Shown: positions 39,828 to 50,756 of the stretch, piece by piece
Position numbering within the stretch: position 1 is the first letter of the stretch
How the letters are laid out: every line of letters starts with the position of its first letter
NCBI GenBank assembly: GCA_963971535.1
Contig: OZ020589.1
Coordinates: forward strand, 69,045,239 to 69,109,238
DNA from: Notolepis coatsorum
Taxonomy: Eukaryota; Chordata; Actinopteri; Aulopiformes; Paralepididae
Length of the DNA: 64,000 bases
Reading direction: 5' to 3'
Made by a program: the position numbers and the translations under genes
Notes under the pieces: generated by a model
What the model saw: only the letters and a program-made list of their open reading frames with translations
Told to the model about the DNA's origin: nothing
Databases searched by the model: none

Positions 39828-42441
39828 GCGCGACCGTCTTCAAGCACAGACGCTTAGTGAGCGCGAACACTCTGCAGCGGAACGAGAGCGCCTCCTGCTT
39901 AAGCTCCGCGCCTCACTGATCAAAGGCGGCATCGATCTTAGGCAGTGGGCCAGCAGTGACCCTCAAGTACTTCGCAGCCTCTCCCCAGAGACAAGGGCAG
40001 CAAGCAGCGAGACCTGGATGGCGACCACCCCAGGTGAAGCACAGGAAATGACATTGGGCCTAGTCTGGCGCTTCAAAACAGACTCGCTCCATTACAAGCA
40101 CACACCCCTGACCCCGGAGCAGGGAAGGTCGACCCCTCTACCGACCACTAGACGGAGCGTATACAGAACACTCGCAAGCCAATACGACCCGCTGGGGTGT
40201 ATCCTACCTTACACCACTCGGGCGAAGATGCTTGTGCGAGAACTGTGGGACAAGGAACAGGGCTGGGACGACCCCATACCCGACCACCTAGCTTCCACCT
40301 GGAGAGAGTGGGAGAGAGAACTCAGCTCGCTCCAAAATGTGAACATACGCCGGAGCTACTTCCCACCCACAGTGCGGCTGGAGACGTGCCAGATGGACCT
40401 GCACGTCTTCAGTGACGCCTCGGAAGTAGCCTACGGTTCGGTGGCTTACTTGCAAGCCCGAGAGGAGGGAGGAGAAGTACACACAGCTTTCATCCTGGCT
40501 CGCTCAAGAATAGCCCCCCGCAAGCAACAATCGATCCCGCGTCTAGAGCTCTGTGCAGCTCTGGTAGGCGCGCAACTCGCCACGTTGATACAACGTGAAC
40601 TCACCATAACGGTGCAAAGAACAATCTTGTGGTCAGACTCCATGACCGTACTCACATGGATCCAGTCCGATTCTTGTAGATACAAGGTCTTCGTGGGAGT
40701 CAGAGTCACAGAGATTCAAGACCTGGTAGGATCAGCGTGCTGGAGGTACGTTGACACCAAACAGAACCCAGCCGATGTCATCACACGGGGGATGTCCCTA
40801 GATGACCTCACACGTCCCAATATCTACAGTGACGGTCCTGAGTTCCTCAAGCTCCCGGAGGAGGAGTGGCCTACCCCCACCCCACGGGAGGCTAGTCAAG
40901 AGGAGGCAGAGATCAAGAAATCTATGTTCTGTGGGCTGACGCACATCCCAGCCCCCACTGACCCTAACATAGACGACTGCCTAACCTTTGAGAGTGCGCA
41001 GATAAAAACATTCTTGTGGCACCACCCTGAGGTTCCCCCCACTACAGACATTGACGCATCGAACTACGCAGAGGCAGAACTCCTTCTGCTACAGCGAGCC
41101 CAAAGAGACTCATTTCCAGATGAGCTAGACTGCCTGCAGGGAACAAAGCCAATCCCTTCAGACAGCCGACTGCTCCACTTGGCCCTCGAGCGCGACACCC
41201 ATGGCCTCATCAGGGTGGGTGGTCGTCTGAGATGGGCCCCGGACTTAACGGATGACGTCAAGTATCCTATCGTCCTCAACAGTCGACACAAGGTCACTGA
41301 GCTTATCATAAAGAAATACGACGAGGATGTGCACCACGCTGGGGCAGAGAGAGTCTTCGCTGAGATCCGACGTCGTTACTGGATACTGCAAGGAAGAGAA
41401 GCAGTACGTCGTTTCCAGCGGACCTGTCTAGAATGTCGCAAGTGGCGAGCACAGCCCAGTATACCCATGATGGCCGACCTGCCTCCCTGCCGCCTCCGAC
41501 TCGGCGAGAAGCCTTTTCACTCCACGGGCGTGGACTGCTTCGGCCCGCTCTACGTTAAGAAAGGAAGAGGGACAGAGACGAGGTGGGGCATTGTATACAA
41601 GTGCATGACCACCCGAGCAGTACATATAGAACTCCTTCAGACCATGAGTACGGATTCATTCCTCATGTCCTTCCGGAGATTTATATCAAGAAAAGGAAAA
41701 CCGTCTGCGCTGTTGTCTGATCAAGGGACAAACTTGAAAGGCGGAGAAAGAGAACTGAGAGAGAGCTTCCAGGCCATGGGCCCAGAACTTAAGACCCACC
41801 TCGCTCCCTATCAGGTCGAATTCCAGTTTAACCCACCGAACGCCCCTCACTTCGGGGGAACCTGGGAAAGAGAAGTCCGTTCCATAAAGACAGCTCTGTA
41901 CGCCGTGCTTGGGGCCCAGACCGTGGCGGAAGAAGTCCTCACGACAGTCCTCACGGAGATCGAGGGCGTATTGAACTCAAAGCCCCTCGGGTACGTATCA
42001 AGTGATGTAGCAGACGTCGACCCAGTCACCCCAAACACTCTCTTGATGGGGCGGCTGGACCCTGCCCTTCCACAGGCGGTGTACAGACCTGAAGAAGCGA
42101 ACGGCCGAAGAATGTGGAGGTACAGTCAAGTATTGGCTGACCAGTTTTGGAACAGTTTCCTCCTCCACTACCTACCGTCCCTCCAAACCCGTCAGAAGTG
42201 GGTAAAGGACAGAGACAACTTACAAGTGGACACAGTCGTTATGATCATAGACCAGTCACTACCCCGAGCTATGTGGCCGGCCGGCCGCGTAAGCAAAGTG
42301 ATCACTGGTGCCGACGGGAAGGTCAGAGCGGCAGAAGTTATTGTCCAAGGGCGGACCTACACCCGACCCGTGGCAAGGCTGATAGAGTTGCCGAAGCTCC
42401 TTGACTCCCCTGATGACGATCATGACCCTCTGACTTTGTAG
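39736..42441 (+). CDS. BEL/Pao gag-pol remnant: RNase H and integrase
   Basis: Uninterrupted for 901 codons. Residues 1-60 are coiled gag-like. They join in frame to KGGIDLRQWASSDPQV, which in BEL pol follows the reverse-transcriptase active site, so protease and polymerase have been deleted. RNase H spans about 215-355 (HVFSDASEVAYGS; RLELCAALVGA; ILWSDSMTVLTWI; NPADVITRG). Integrase has a zinc module about 518-570 (HHAGAERVFAEIRRRYW, CLECRKW) and a DDE core: Asp in GVDCFGP (598), Asp in SDQGTN (660), Glu in GGTWERE (706). A C-terminal domain ends LIELPKL. It is preserved despite lacking polymerase, as expected for a recent insertion. Confidence 0.88.
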   Translation: MSSPSEADQRLAQALIATLTASTERDRLQGERDRLQAQTLSEREHSAAERERLLLKLRASLIKGGIDLRQWASSDPQVLRSLSPETRAASSETWMATTPGEAQEMTLGLVWRFKTDSLHYKHTPLTPEQGRSTPLPTTRRSVYRTLASQYDPLGCILPYTTRAKMLVRELWDKEQGWDDPIPDHLASTWREWERELSSLQNVNIRRSYFPPTVRLETCQMDLHVFSDASEVAYGSVAYLQAREEGGEVHTAFILARSRIAPRKQQSIPRLELCAALVGAQLATLIQRELTITVQRTILWSDSMTVLTWIQSDSCRYKVFVGVRVTEIQDLVGSACWRYVDTKQNPADVITRGMSLDDLTRPNIYSDGPEFLKLPEEEWPTPTPREASQEEAEIKKSMFCGLTHIPAPTDPNIDDCLTFESAQIKTFLWHHPEVPPTTDIDASNYAEAELLLLQRAQRDSFPDELDCLQGTKPIPSDSRLLHLALERDTHGLIRVGGRLRWAPDLTDDVKYPIVLNSRHKVTELIIKKYDEDVHHAGAERVFAEIRRRYWILQGREAVRRFQRTCLECRKWRAQPSIPMMADLPPCRLRLGEKPFHSTGVDCFGPLYVKKGRGTETRWGIVYKCMTTRAVHIELLQTMSTDSFLMSFRRFISRKGKPSALLSDQGTNLKGGERELRESFQAMGPELKTHLAPYQVEFQFNPPNAPHFGGTWEREVRSIKTALYAVLGAQTVAEEVLTTVLTEIEGVLNSKPLGYVSSDVADVDPVTPNTLLMGRLDPALPQAVYRPEEANGRRMWRYSQVLADQFWNSFLLHYLPSLQTRQKWVKDRDNLQVDTVVMIIDQSLPRAMWPAGRVSKVITGADGKVRAAEVIVQGRTYTRPVARLIELPKLLDSPDDDHDPLTL

Positions 42442-42535
42442 ATTGCCCTACTCCTCACAACAGATATTGAGCAGTTGACTGGACTATTAATCTGTCTCCC
42501 TTAACTAATTAGGTGCGGACTAATTAGGAGGCGGC

Positions 42536-43806
42536 TGTTGTGAAGGGCCAGATTAAAGCTGAGAATCTACATTTATTGTTTTATATACATTGTATATTAT
42601 TTATATATACACGGTATATCCCTTTAAACCTGCGTTCGAACCATAGTAATATTCGCTCTCCTTATTGGATAGCGCCCTAGGCGCCAGCCCGCAAGCCCCC
42701 AAAGTCAGGTTCAAAGACAAGCCCAGGCATGTCGTAACATGCCCGGAGACAGCGTATTGATTCCAGACAAGAACTGAGGTTTGGGACTAGATAACCACTT
42801 AAGTATATATACGGCGCAGGTGCGCACAGCAGCAGTTCGTCTAAAGTCTGTCTGTGATCGGTAACAGTGAAGTGAGCAACCGTGCGTCTAACAGAGCGTT
42901 GAGAGCCACGTGCGAATTGAATAGTAAAGTGTCAGAGTTTAATGCAGTAACGTCAAGTTCGACCTAGTTTAATGTGAAGTAAATAGTCGTTCATTTATTG
43001 TATATCGTGCCAACCACGGTTCGTTCGTGTTAGCTAGTGGACCTTAGCCAGTGTGTGTGGACTAATACCTTAGTACCAGCACACGAGGAGGCCTAGTCGG
43101 AGAACCTGCTGGACATGTGCACAGGAGAACCGGCGGCGGCGATTGCAGAACCATTACTGGTTGGATTATATTGATTGTGGAACGTGTTACCCGGAGAAGA
43201 GCATCGTTAATTCCCACTGTCGTTTGGGATTTAACCTCGTGAGGATTTACATTCGGGCTGGCCTCATGGACCGAGGCTAGCTGGCTGTCATCGTTTGCTA
43301 TCGAGCATTGGATTACAGTTATTGCTTTTGTTGCTGAGCGTTGGATTACAAGGACTGGCTTCTGTACGTGAATCCCCTTCTTCTTCAATTGAATCAGACT
43401 GAGTATCCGAACATTCCTCTACCCTCCAGACCTTACAACTCTGGAAGGAACCCAGTGTCTCCAGGCGGTACCAGCGTTGCCTTCTATAATTGCTATTATA
43501 CGCCAGGTGGCGTCAGCCTAGTACCCATCGTAGGAATCCTGCTATTCCCAGTGACTTATGCTACTGACTGACTTTATGCATATTCTTCGCCATACAAGCG
43601 CGACCCTAATTCTCATTCTGTAACCTAATGTTGCATAATAATAAAATACCCTCAAATACTATTTCTTTGTCAATGCCGTGTTATTATGAGTGTCCACCAT
43701 ATCTATTCGATGTACTGTCTGGCCAGTAATTAAAGTACATACCTAGCAGTGGTTTAATCTATCACAATCTTTAATACAGTCAGGGTTTTGTAACCCCTCA
43801 GTTACA
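42536..43806 (+). repeat. 3' LTR of BEL/Pao element
   Basis: 1271 bp, apparently identical to the 5' LTR but for one base. Preceded by TTAGGAGGCGGC, a weak purine tract. Confidence 0.92.
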
Positions 43807-43811
43807 TAATT

Positions 43812-44100
43812 TCTATCCTTATCATGCTGGCTCTTGTCTCTTGTCAAATAAATTTAATCATGCATTGTGATACAGAAAGCGGTGAATTCATGAATGTAAA
43901 AGAAAGTACATGCGCAGAGAGAGAGAGAGAATAAGAGAGAGAAAGAGAGATGTTTTCTATTGGAGCTACCTATTTATTAGCACTACTAGAGATCATTTTG
44001 GGAAGGTTTATTCCATATAATTCAAATACAATGTAATGATGTTAGTATTCTTAAAAAAGGTAAGCAAAGCAAAGGGAAAAAAAGTAATAAAATATATATA
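43812..44100. other. Intron sequence, no feature
   Basis: A/T-rich, with a GAGA run at 43915-43950. Nothing coding. Confidence 0.5.
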
Positions 44101-44324
44101 TGTAACGGATGGTATTGTGAAGCGCAGTTACAAAGGGCTGGGGTGAGTAGCGGTGCTATGGGTTAAACTCACTCTCATCCTCAAAAGACACATAGACACG
44201 TTACAAAGCAGTGAGTTCACTTCTTGGTATAGCGGTCTGTGCTGTTGCACACAGCGTGGGAGACCCGTGTTCGAAACTCCCTCGGGGCATCGAAGTTTGA
44301 GGTGAGGTTGTCACAACCGTTACA
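44101..44324. mobile_element. 224-bp element with TGTAACGG...CCGTTACA ends
   Basis: The ends are inverted (TGTAACGG and CCGTTACA), flanked by TATATA on both sides. The interior contains a tRNA-like stretch (GGTATAGCGGTCTGTG as A-box-like and GTGTTCGAAACTCC as B-box-like, 44227-44280). It could be a MITE carrying a tRNA-derived piece or a very small TRIM-type LTR. Confidence 0.5.
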
Positions 44325-44471
44325 TATATATGCTCAGGAAAATGGTCAGACATAGGCCTAATGTAAAACACGTGTGTTGATTAGTAATCAGGGCTAAAAC
44401 ACCGGTATGATCATTTAATACAGTCTCCCATCGAGTTTGTATGTATGCTAGAGTATATAGGCTTGTCTTAC

Positions 44472-44586
44472 GTATTACAAAGGACATGGCATACTGCAGA
44501 GGCATAAGAGCCCATATGAACCCCATTTTTAGGGTTATACACTGCCTCAGCCACGCCTAGGATGAAACCTCCTCCAACCCATGTAG
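44472..44586 (-). pseudogene. slc5a7-like: Choline transporter-like exon with frameshift
   Basis: Starts after TCTTCTGCAG and encodes TWVGGGFILGVAEAVYNPK, then, one base out of frame, MGFIWALMPLQYAMSFVI before the donor ATAC/GTAAGAC. These correspond to the CHT segment TATWVGGGF...AEAVY and ...LVWALMPFQYSMSF. The A run (CCCTAAAAATGG) at the break has one base too many. The exon is 115 nt where 114 would fit the flanking phases. It is the most 5' exon found; the first exon with the initiator ATG was not located upstream in this window. Confidence 0.82.
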
Positions 44587-44594
44587 CTGCAGAA

Positions 44595-44716
<122 letters not shown>

Positions 44717-44721
44717 AACAC

Positions 44722-45001
44722 TGTTATGTACCATGCTTTTTAGTTAATCCTGTGTCCTGTGTTGCAGCTGATTGCTGCTAATTGGACACCTGCCTGGCAG
44801 GGCTCAAAGGCCCTCCCCCACCCACACATGCACTGACTCTGTTACTGGAAGACACTGTTAGAACAGTGTCTCCCTCCCTTCCACCACATTGATCTTTAGT
44901 TTGCGCTGGATATCATAATAAGTATAGTCTTTTGGTTTAAACATAGACCGTTGGTGTCTGTGTCCCCTTATGTTGCTTCCCTCTGAGCCAGGGTCGTAAC
45001 A
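44722..45001 (+). repeat. 5' LTR of Gmr1-like element
   Basis: 280 bp, TGTTATGTACC...GTAACA. No obvious TATA box. Confidence 0.9.
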
Positions 45002-45004
45002 AAT

Positions 45005-45022
45005 TGGGGGCTCGTCCGGGAT
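45005..45022 (+). other. Primer-binding site, tRNA-Pro type
   Basis: TGGGGGCTCGTCCGGGAT, three bases after the LTR. It is identical to the well-known tRNA-Pro primer site of many retroelements. Confidence 0.85.
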
Positions 45023-45744
45023 TGAATTTGGAAAACATTACCCCTAGATTTGTTTGGTTAGGCAAATTGCCTTTGGTAAAAAAAAAAAAAAAAAGAGAAA
45101 AGGATATTTTTTTTATCTTACATGGGGTGTCTTGGTGCTGTAGCTTGGGTAGTGATCAGGTGTTGTATAATGTGGGGGCTCGAGCCGGTCTTCAAACAGG
45201 TGAGTATGCCCTTACTTTGTGATTTGATTTGACTACTTGTATGCTGTTAAAATATTTAGTTTAGTGGACACCACAGGTAGGTAGTGTCAGTATTTTCTGG
45301 CTGTTTGTAGCTTCCTGTGTACCACTTACCCCTGGGGCAGTCATAGAACGGATTAGTACCATCTACTTGTCTTGTACCATACCATATACTTGACGGGTTG
45401 GTGGTCAATATGATCTTTGGCTGGTAACAGGTGTGGTTGAAGATGGTTAGGTCTACAGTGCTTTAGCTTCAGTATAGGTAGGTTAGGGTGCCAGAAAATA
45501 CAGGTAGTGTGTTAGGGCCTGATGTAATTTTTTTTTATAGTTAGACATGTGGTGGGCCTGGCAGTGCTTCATTAACTGCAGTGTAGATGTAGAAGCTATG
45601 GGTAGTCATATCAGATTATAAGGGGCACCTGTTTGAATTTGTTTGTTATTTTTTTGAGTGTAACACAGGGGTTTTTGCCTCACTTGGTTTGTGTTACTGA
45701 AGGGCGTTGGTTCTCTTGTATGTTGTGCCATTTGCTGTGCTTCA

Positions 45745-45990
45745 GGGGTGCTTCAGGGGTGCTTCAGGGGTGCTTCAGCGGTGCTTCAGCGGTGCTTCAG
45801 CTGTGCTTCAGTGGTGCTTCAGTGGTGCTTCAGCGGTGCTTCAGTGGTTCTTCAGTGGTTCTTCAGTGGTTATTTATGGTTATTTATGGTTCTTCATGGT
45901 TCTTCAGTGGTTCTTCGTGGTTCTTCAGTGGTTCTTTAGTGGTTCTTTAGTGGTTCTTCGTGGTTCGTCAGTGGTTCTTCGTGACTGTAA
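45745..45990 (+). repeat. GGTGCTTCAG/GGTTCTTCAG tandem repeat in leader
   Basis: About two dozen 9-12-bp units in the leader between LTR and gag, shifting gradually from GGGGTGCTTCA to GTGGTTCTTCA and ATGGTTATTT. Open by chance in three frames. Confidence 0.85.
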
Positions 45991-46028
45991 AGTAAAGTGA
46001 GTAGTTTGTGGTGACTGGTACAGTAAGG

Positions 46029-46138
46029 ATGGCTACCGTAGAGGATTTTATTGATGACCCTTCTGATGACCTGTTGGAGAGGTTTACCAAAGAGCAGCTT
46101 CTGAAGCTTGCTGTGCACTATAATATTGAGCTTACTGC
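46029..46138 (+). pseudogene. Gmr1-like gag, first part (to insertion point)
   Basis: Starts MATVEDFIDDPSDDLLERF and continues to HYNIELTA at the target site ACTGC of the nested Gypsy. With the insertion and one copy of the 5-bp duplication removed, the frame continues without change into SEKRLKTTALDSLRAVL at 50757. So the gag frame was intact when it was hit. Confidence 0.85.
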
Positions 46139-46323
46139 TGTCGTGTTACTTCACACGGTAACAAATACGTGAGTCCTCTGCTTTGGTTGTTAGTATCTTT
46201 ATTAGCTTATGCGTCGCTACATTACACGGGTGTCCATTCTAGGTTCCTCTCGAACTCTCCCTGACCCCGGTACGGTGGCCTGTACACTCTCGTATAGCGC
46301 ACACATATTAACATAACACCACA
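46139..46323 (-). repeat. 3' LTR of nested Gypsy
   Basis: 185 bp, near-identical to 50572-50756. Confidence 0.93.
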
Positions 46324-46609
46324 TCTCCCTTTCTAGAATCAATGGGTAGACTGCCATTGATTCCCCAGACCTTAGAGGATTATTCTGCCTCTATATCTAA
46401 AAGGTCTGTTCCGATCTGAACTGATCTAAACATTTTCTTTAACGCCATATAAACCATAGGCTATATTAAACATAGCAATTGTTTTCTTTCGAACATTATA
46501 TCTAAATGAATATATATATAAACATGAAACACATGTCTTAGCTTAACCATAAACCTCTTTCATTCTATTGCAGGAATGTCACTTTTCTTTACTCTCTCTC
46601 TACTGTCTC

Positions 46610-49500
46610 TTACAAGTCCAACCTAGTTGGTTTCACCACACATCTCCCAGACCTGGTTCTGGGAGTAGCTGGTGGTTCCAGGACCTCCTGCTCCGTAGGT
46701 TCTGCTGCACTCTGCTCCGGTGAGGGCTCTATGGGGACGAGATGGCGACGGTTTCGCCTTAATGTTCCATGGGGTCCATCTATGATGTACGAACGTGGAG
46801 TGGGGTGACTGCTGACCACAACTCCGGTTGCACTTCTGTGACCCACACTTCCTTTCCTGGAGTGAGCCTGTCGAGACTTTGTGCACGATGACGCCGGTTG
46901 TAGCTTTGTGCATCTCTCATTCTCTTCTCCTCTTCCTTCAGAACAACCGCCTTACTGTCGGGAAGAGCAGGGACCAGTAGAGCAGGAAGCGTTGGTACCG
47001 TTGTGCGGAGCCTCCTCCCCATAAGAAGCTGGGCTGGACTGTATCCGTTATGCAACGGGGTGGCTCTGTATGCCAGCAGAGCACGGTATGGGTCGGCTGC
47101 CTTTTTCAGGAGGCCTTTTATCGTCTTGACAGCACGTTCTGCCTCCCCATTACTCTGGGGATATCTCGGGCTGCTTGTGACATGGCGAAACCCATATGAT
47201 GACGCAAACGCTGCAAAGGCCATTCCGGAAAATTGCAGCCCATTATCCGTCACCAGTTCCTCCGGGATACCGTGCGGTGCAAAGATTGACTTCAGGTGGT
47301 GGATGACGTCTGTTGATTTTGTGGGAGTCAGCAGAGCGATCTCCACGTACCTTGATGCATAATCCACGACCAGCAGGTAAGTCTTGCTCTCCAGCATGAA
47401 CAGGTCTGCTCCCAACTTCAGCCACGGTCGCCCCGGGTATTGAGATGGCATCAGGGGCTCCCTTTGGTTCTCTCTCTCTTTGCTGCATGTTCGGCAGTTG
47501 AGGACCAGCTCATTCAGCTGCTGGCTGAGCCCGGGCCACCATACAGACTGCCGTGCGCGCTCCCTGCACTTTACCACCCCCTGGTGGCCTTCATGCAGCC
47601 TGGCAAGCACGTCGTTTCTCATTGTTGAAGGGATTACAAGCCTGCTTCCCCTCAGCAACAGTCCATCCTCTACTGTGAGTGACGCCTGTTCTGCCCAGTA
47701 CAGCCTGAGAGCCGGTTCACTGTTGTGTGCTGGCCATCCCTCTGCACACCGCTGTTTCACCTGTGCGCACACACTGTCCCCCTCCAACTGCTCTCTCAGC
47801 TCGTCTAGGTAGGCAGTGCTCGCTGGCAGGTTCTCCATTACCATGTCCACATAGATATTTGTATTCTCAAATAACTCCTTCTCCTCTGGTGTCTCTCTCC
47901 TCTTCACAGGAGCACGTGAGAGCGTATCAGCAGTCCACAGGCTCTTCCCTGGCACATGTGCAATGGAATAGGAATAGCGCATCAGGCTCATCCGGAAGCG
48001 CAGAATACGTGGAGGGAGATCATCCAACGCCTGAGACCCCAGGAGACTCAGGAGAGGCTTGTGGTCTGTCTCCAGCTGGAAGTGTCTGCCGATGAGAAAA
48101 TGTCTAAACCTCTCGCAAGCCCAGGTCAAGCCCAGGGCCTCCTTCTCAACCTGTGCGTATCTCTGCTCAGTCTGTGTGAGAGACCGCGACACATAGGCTA
48201 CTGGTCTCCACACTCCATCCCATTCTTGGAGAAGCACACTCCCCAAGCCGTACGACGACGCATCCGCTGAGACTTTGCACTCCCTGTGGTTATCGTACAT
48301 GGCCAACACTGGTGGAGATATTAGTGCATCTTTTAAATCTTGAAAGGCTCTGGCCTGCTCGATGCCCCACAGCCAGCAGTTCTTCTTTGACAGAAGGTCT
48401 CGCAGGGGCTTGTCTCTCTCCGCCAGCTGCGGGATAAACTTCCCCAGCTGGTTTACCATGCCAAGAAAGCTTCTCAGCTCACTGACATTTGTCGGCTCCT
48501 CCATCCTCCTCACGGCATCTGTCTTACTCGGGTCAGGGTTGATGCCACTGCTGGAGATCACATGGCCTAGAAAGGTCACCTCTTCTTTTGACAGGTCGCA
48601 CTTGTCGGTGTTCAGGGTGATTCCTGCTTTCTCGATCCTCCCCAGCACGACATGCAGACGAGCGTCATGCTCCTCTTGTGATCGGCCCCACACCAGCACA
48701 TCATCCATGTGGCAGACGACACCCTCCAGCCCCTCTGTGACCTCAGTCACCATTCTGTTTTGGAAGTGTTCTGGGGCGGATGCGATGCCGAAAGGTAGGC
48801 GATTAAAGTGGTAACGACCAAACGGCGTGATGAAGGTTGTGTACTTTGACGACTCCTCAGTCAGGGGTATTTGCCAAAATCCCATGTTTGCGTCTAACTT
48901 GCTGAATATCCTGGCTCCGGCCAGCATTCCCAGTGTTTCCTCGACTGTTGGCAGGGTGTATTTCTCCCGGCACACTGACTCATTGAGGTTTGTGAGATCG
49001 ACACATATGCGTACGTCACCTGTCTTCTTCTTAGGGACTACTACCATGCCAGCGCACCAGTCGGTTGGCTCCTCGATCCGGCTGATCACTCCGAGGCTTT
49101 CCATGCGGGACAGTTCTTGCTTGACTTTGTCCATCAGTGGCAATGGAATCCTTCTGGGCGTCTTCAGTGAGAATGGTTGAGCCCCCGGTTTCAGCCTGAT
49201 TGCATACGGCTGTTTCATCTCACCGAGACCACTGCATATCTTCGGGTAGGTCGTCTTGAGCGTCTCCATCGTGATACTGTCTAGACGTGCCACAAGCTCC
49301 ATCTTGTTGATAGCAGGTCTCCCCAGCAACGCTGAGTGCAGGTGTCGAGCGATGTACACGTCCTCCAACACCTCTCTCTCTCCTCTCCTCAGCAACAGCT
49401 TGGTGACGCCCACAACATCTAGTGGACTCCTCCCAGGTCCCATCAGTGGTTTTGTTGCTTTCTGTAGGGTAGGTGGATCCTTGTGTCTGTAGATCTCTCT
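46610..49500 (-). pseudogene. Gypsy pol: reverse transcriptase, RNase H, integrase
   Basis: Open for 887 codons from 49443 to 46780. Reverse transcriptase covers about residues 85-270, with DVRICVDLTNLN, LPFGIASAPEHF and the catalytic block CHMDDVLVWG (about 243), where His-Met replaces the commoner Tyr-Ile/Val. RNase H is about 385-500 (VSADASSYGLG; ETDHKPL). Integrase has a zinc module (HEGHQGVVKCRERA ... CRTC) and a DDE core: Asp in GADLFML (about 678), Asp in VTDNGLQF (about 730), Glu in NGEAERAV (about 765). Near 46850 a frame change separates the true C-terminus (APRSYIIDGP-type tail ending at 46610). The protease in front has lost its DTG active site through a deletion near 49500-49515. 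Confidence 0.88.
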
Positions 49501-49509
49501 GAATACAGT

Positions 49510-50503
49510 CTATGTCGACCATCCATGGCTCACCATCAGTTGTGATGCTGCCCAAGAACATGTGCTCCTCCTCCCCATCACAGGAGCAGGAATAGTCTTC
49601 TTCAACCTCATGTACATTTTTGGAAGATTTACACACACGTTTATAATGCCCCATCTTCCCACATGATTGGCATTTCACCTCATTAGCAGGGCAATCGCGC
49701 TGTGGGTGGAGCTGAGAACTGCCACATTTATGACACTGGACACTTCTCCCCCTCGAGTACTGGGTACTGTGTGATTTGGCTGGGTAGCTGTTAGCCTGTT
49801 GGGGGCTGTTCTTAGCATAATTCTTGCTACTGCCCTTAAACACCCTGTCCACCGATTTAATGTCACTTGCCTCTGCCCTGGCGTCCCCTCGCAGAGAGGA
49901 TTGCTGTCGTTTCACCTCCTCACTCTGCCTCGCCATGTTCATTGCCCTCTCCAGGGTCAAGTCTGGGTCCAGCTGCATGCGTTCTGACAGCCGCTTATCC
50001 ATCAGACCGACGACAAGCCTGTCACGTATAAGTTCATCATGTAACACTCCGTATGTACAATGCTCCGCCAGCACATACAATGCCGTCACAAAGGAGTCGA
50101 CTGTTTCACATTCTCCCTGTTTGCGCATATTAAATTTGGCTCGTTCATAGATCACGTTTTTCTTGACCACGAAGAAACCTTGCAATCCATCCCGCACTCC
50201 TTGGTACGTACGTCATAGATCAACAGCCAGATTTAATCCACGTAAAATATCGTCCGCCTCATCGCCCATACAATATATTAGCGTGTTGACTTGATTATCT
50301 TCAGAGCTAGCATTTAGGTTACTTGCCAGACGGAGTCTTTCGAACCTGCGTATCCACTTGGCCCACTCTTGCGGCTTTGAAAAGTCGAAGGACTCGGGAG
50401 GCTGGATGCTAAACGTAGCACTTGAAACCGCTGCCGCTACCGGGGCTACAGCGTGATTAGCCAGCATCTTTTTTTTCTTCCTTCTGCTTTTCTTCGTCAT
50501 CAA
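49510..50503 (-). pseudogene. Gypsy gag with one in-frame stop
   Basis: Starts with a Lys-rich MMTKKSRRKKKK, then a capsid-like region (PQEWAKWIRRFERLRLAS). An in-frame TGA at 50213-50215 interrupts it; the same frame continues with DGLQGFFVVKKNVIYERAKF, a typical gag motif. Two zinc knuckles follow: CHKCGSSQLHPQRDC and CQSCGKMGHYKRVC. The reading leaves the frame at the protease (after EPWMVDI). One nonsense change plus the protease deletion inactivate it. Confidence 0.85.
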
Positions 50504-50571
50504 CGACTCTCAAATGGCACTTTAACGTCCGACCGAACTCATACACAACTCTTGCAGGACTTCTGACACCA

Positions 50572-50756
50572 TGTCGTGTTACTTCACACGGTAACAAATA
50601 CGTGAGTCCTCTGCTTTGGTTGTTAGTATCTTTATTAGCTTATGCGTCGCTACATTACACAGGTGTCCATTCTAGGTTCCTCTCGAACTCTCCCTGACCC
50701 CGGTACGGTGGCCTGTACACTCTCGTATAGCGCACACATATTAACATAACACCACA
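50572..50756 (-). repeat. 5' LTR of nested Gypsy
   Basis: 185 bp. The internal side is followed (minus strand) by the tRNA-Leu-type primer site. Confidence 0.93.

Larger units (their letters stand above)
37927..43806 (+). mobile_element. BEL/Pao retrotransposon, internally deleted, very young
   Basis: Two 1271-bp LTRs (37927-39197 and 42536-43806), each TGTTGTGAAGG...CAGTTACA, flank a 3338-bp interior. TAATT lies just outside both ends (37922-37926 and 43807-43811), a perfect 5-bp duplication. I found a single LTR difference (G at 39083 region against C at 43692 region), so insertion is recent. The interior keeps the gag N-terminus and the pol RNase H and integrase, but protease and reverse transcriptase are missing. 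It is therefore non-autonomous. It is in an intron of the transporter-like gene, opposite strand. Confidence 0.92.
46139..50756 (-). mobile_element. Nested Ty3/Gypsy element with 5-bp TSD
   Basis: Two 185-bp LTRs (46139-46323 and 50572-50756), TGTGGTG...CGACA on the minus strand, flank gag and pol. ACTGC is present on both sides (46134-46138, 50757-50761). PBS TGGTGTCAGAAGT (50559-50571) fits tRNA-Leu, and the purine tract AGAAAGGGAGA lies next to the 3' LTR. I noticed one base difference between the LTRs (CACGGGTG against CACAGGTG). Gag, protease and the pol end carry defects, so the copy is not functional. Confidence 0.93.

Noticed and set aside
46955..49492. Plus-strand open frames over the nested Gypsy
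   Set aside because: Antisense shadows of the minus-strand pol.
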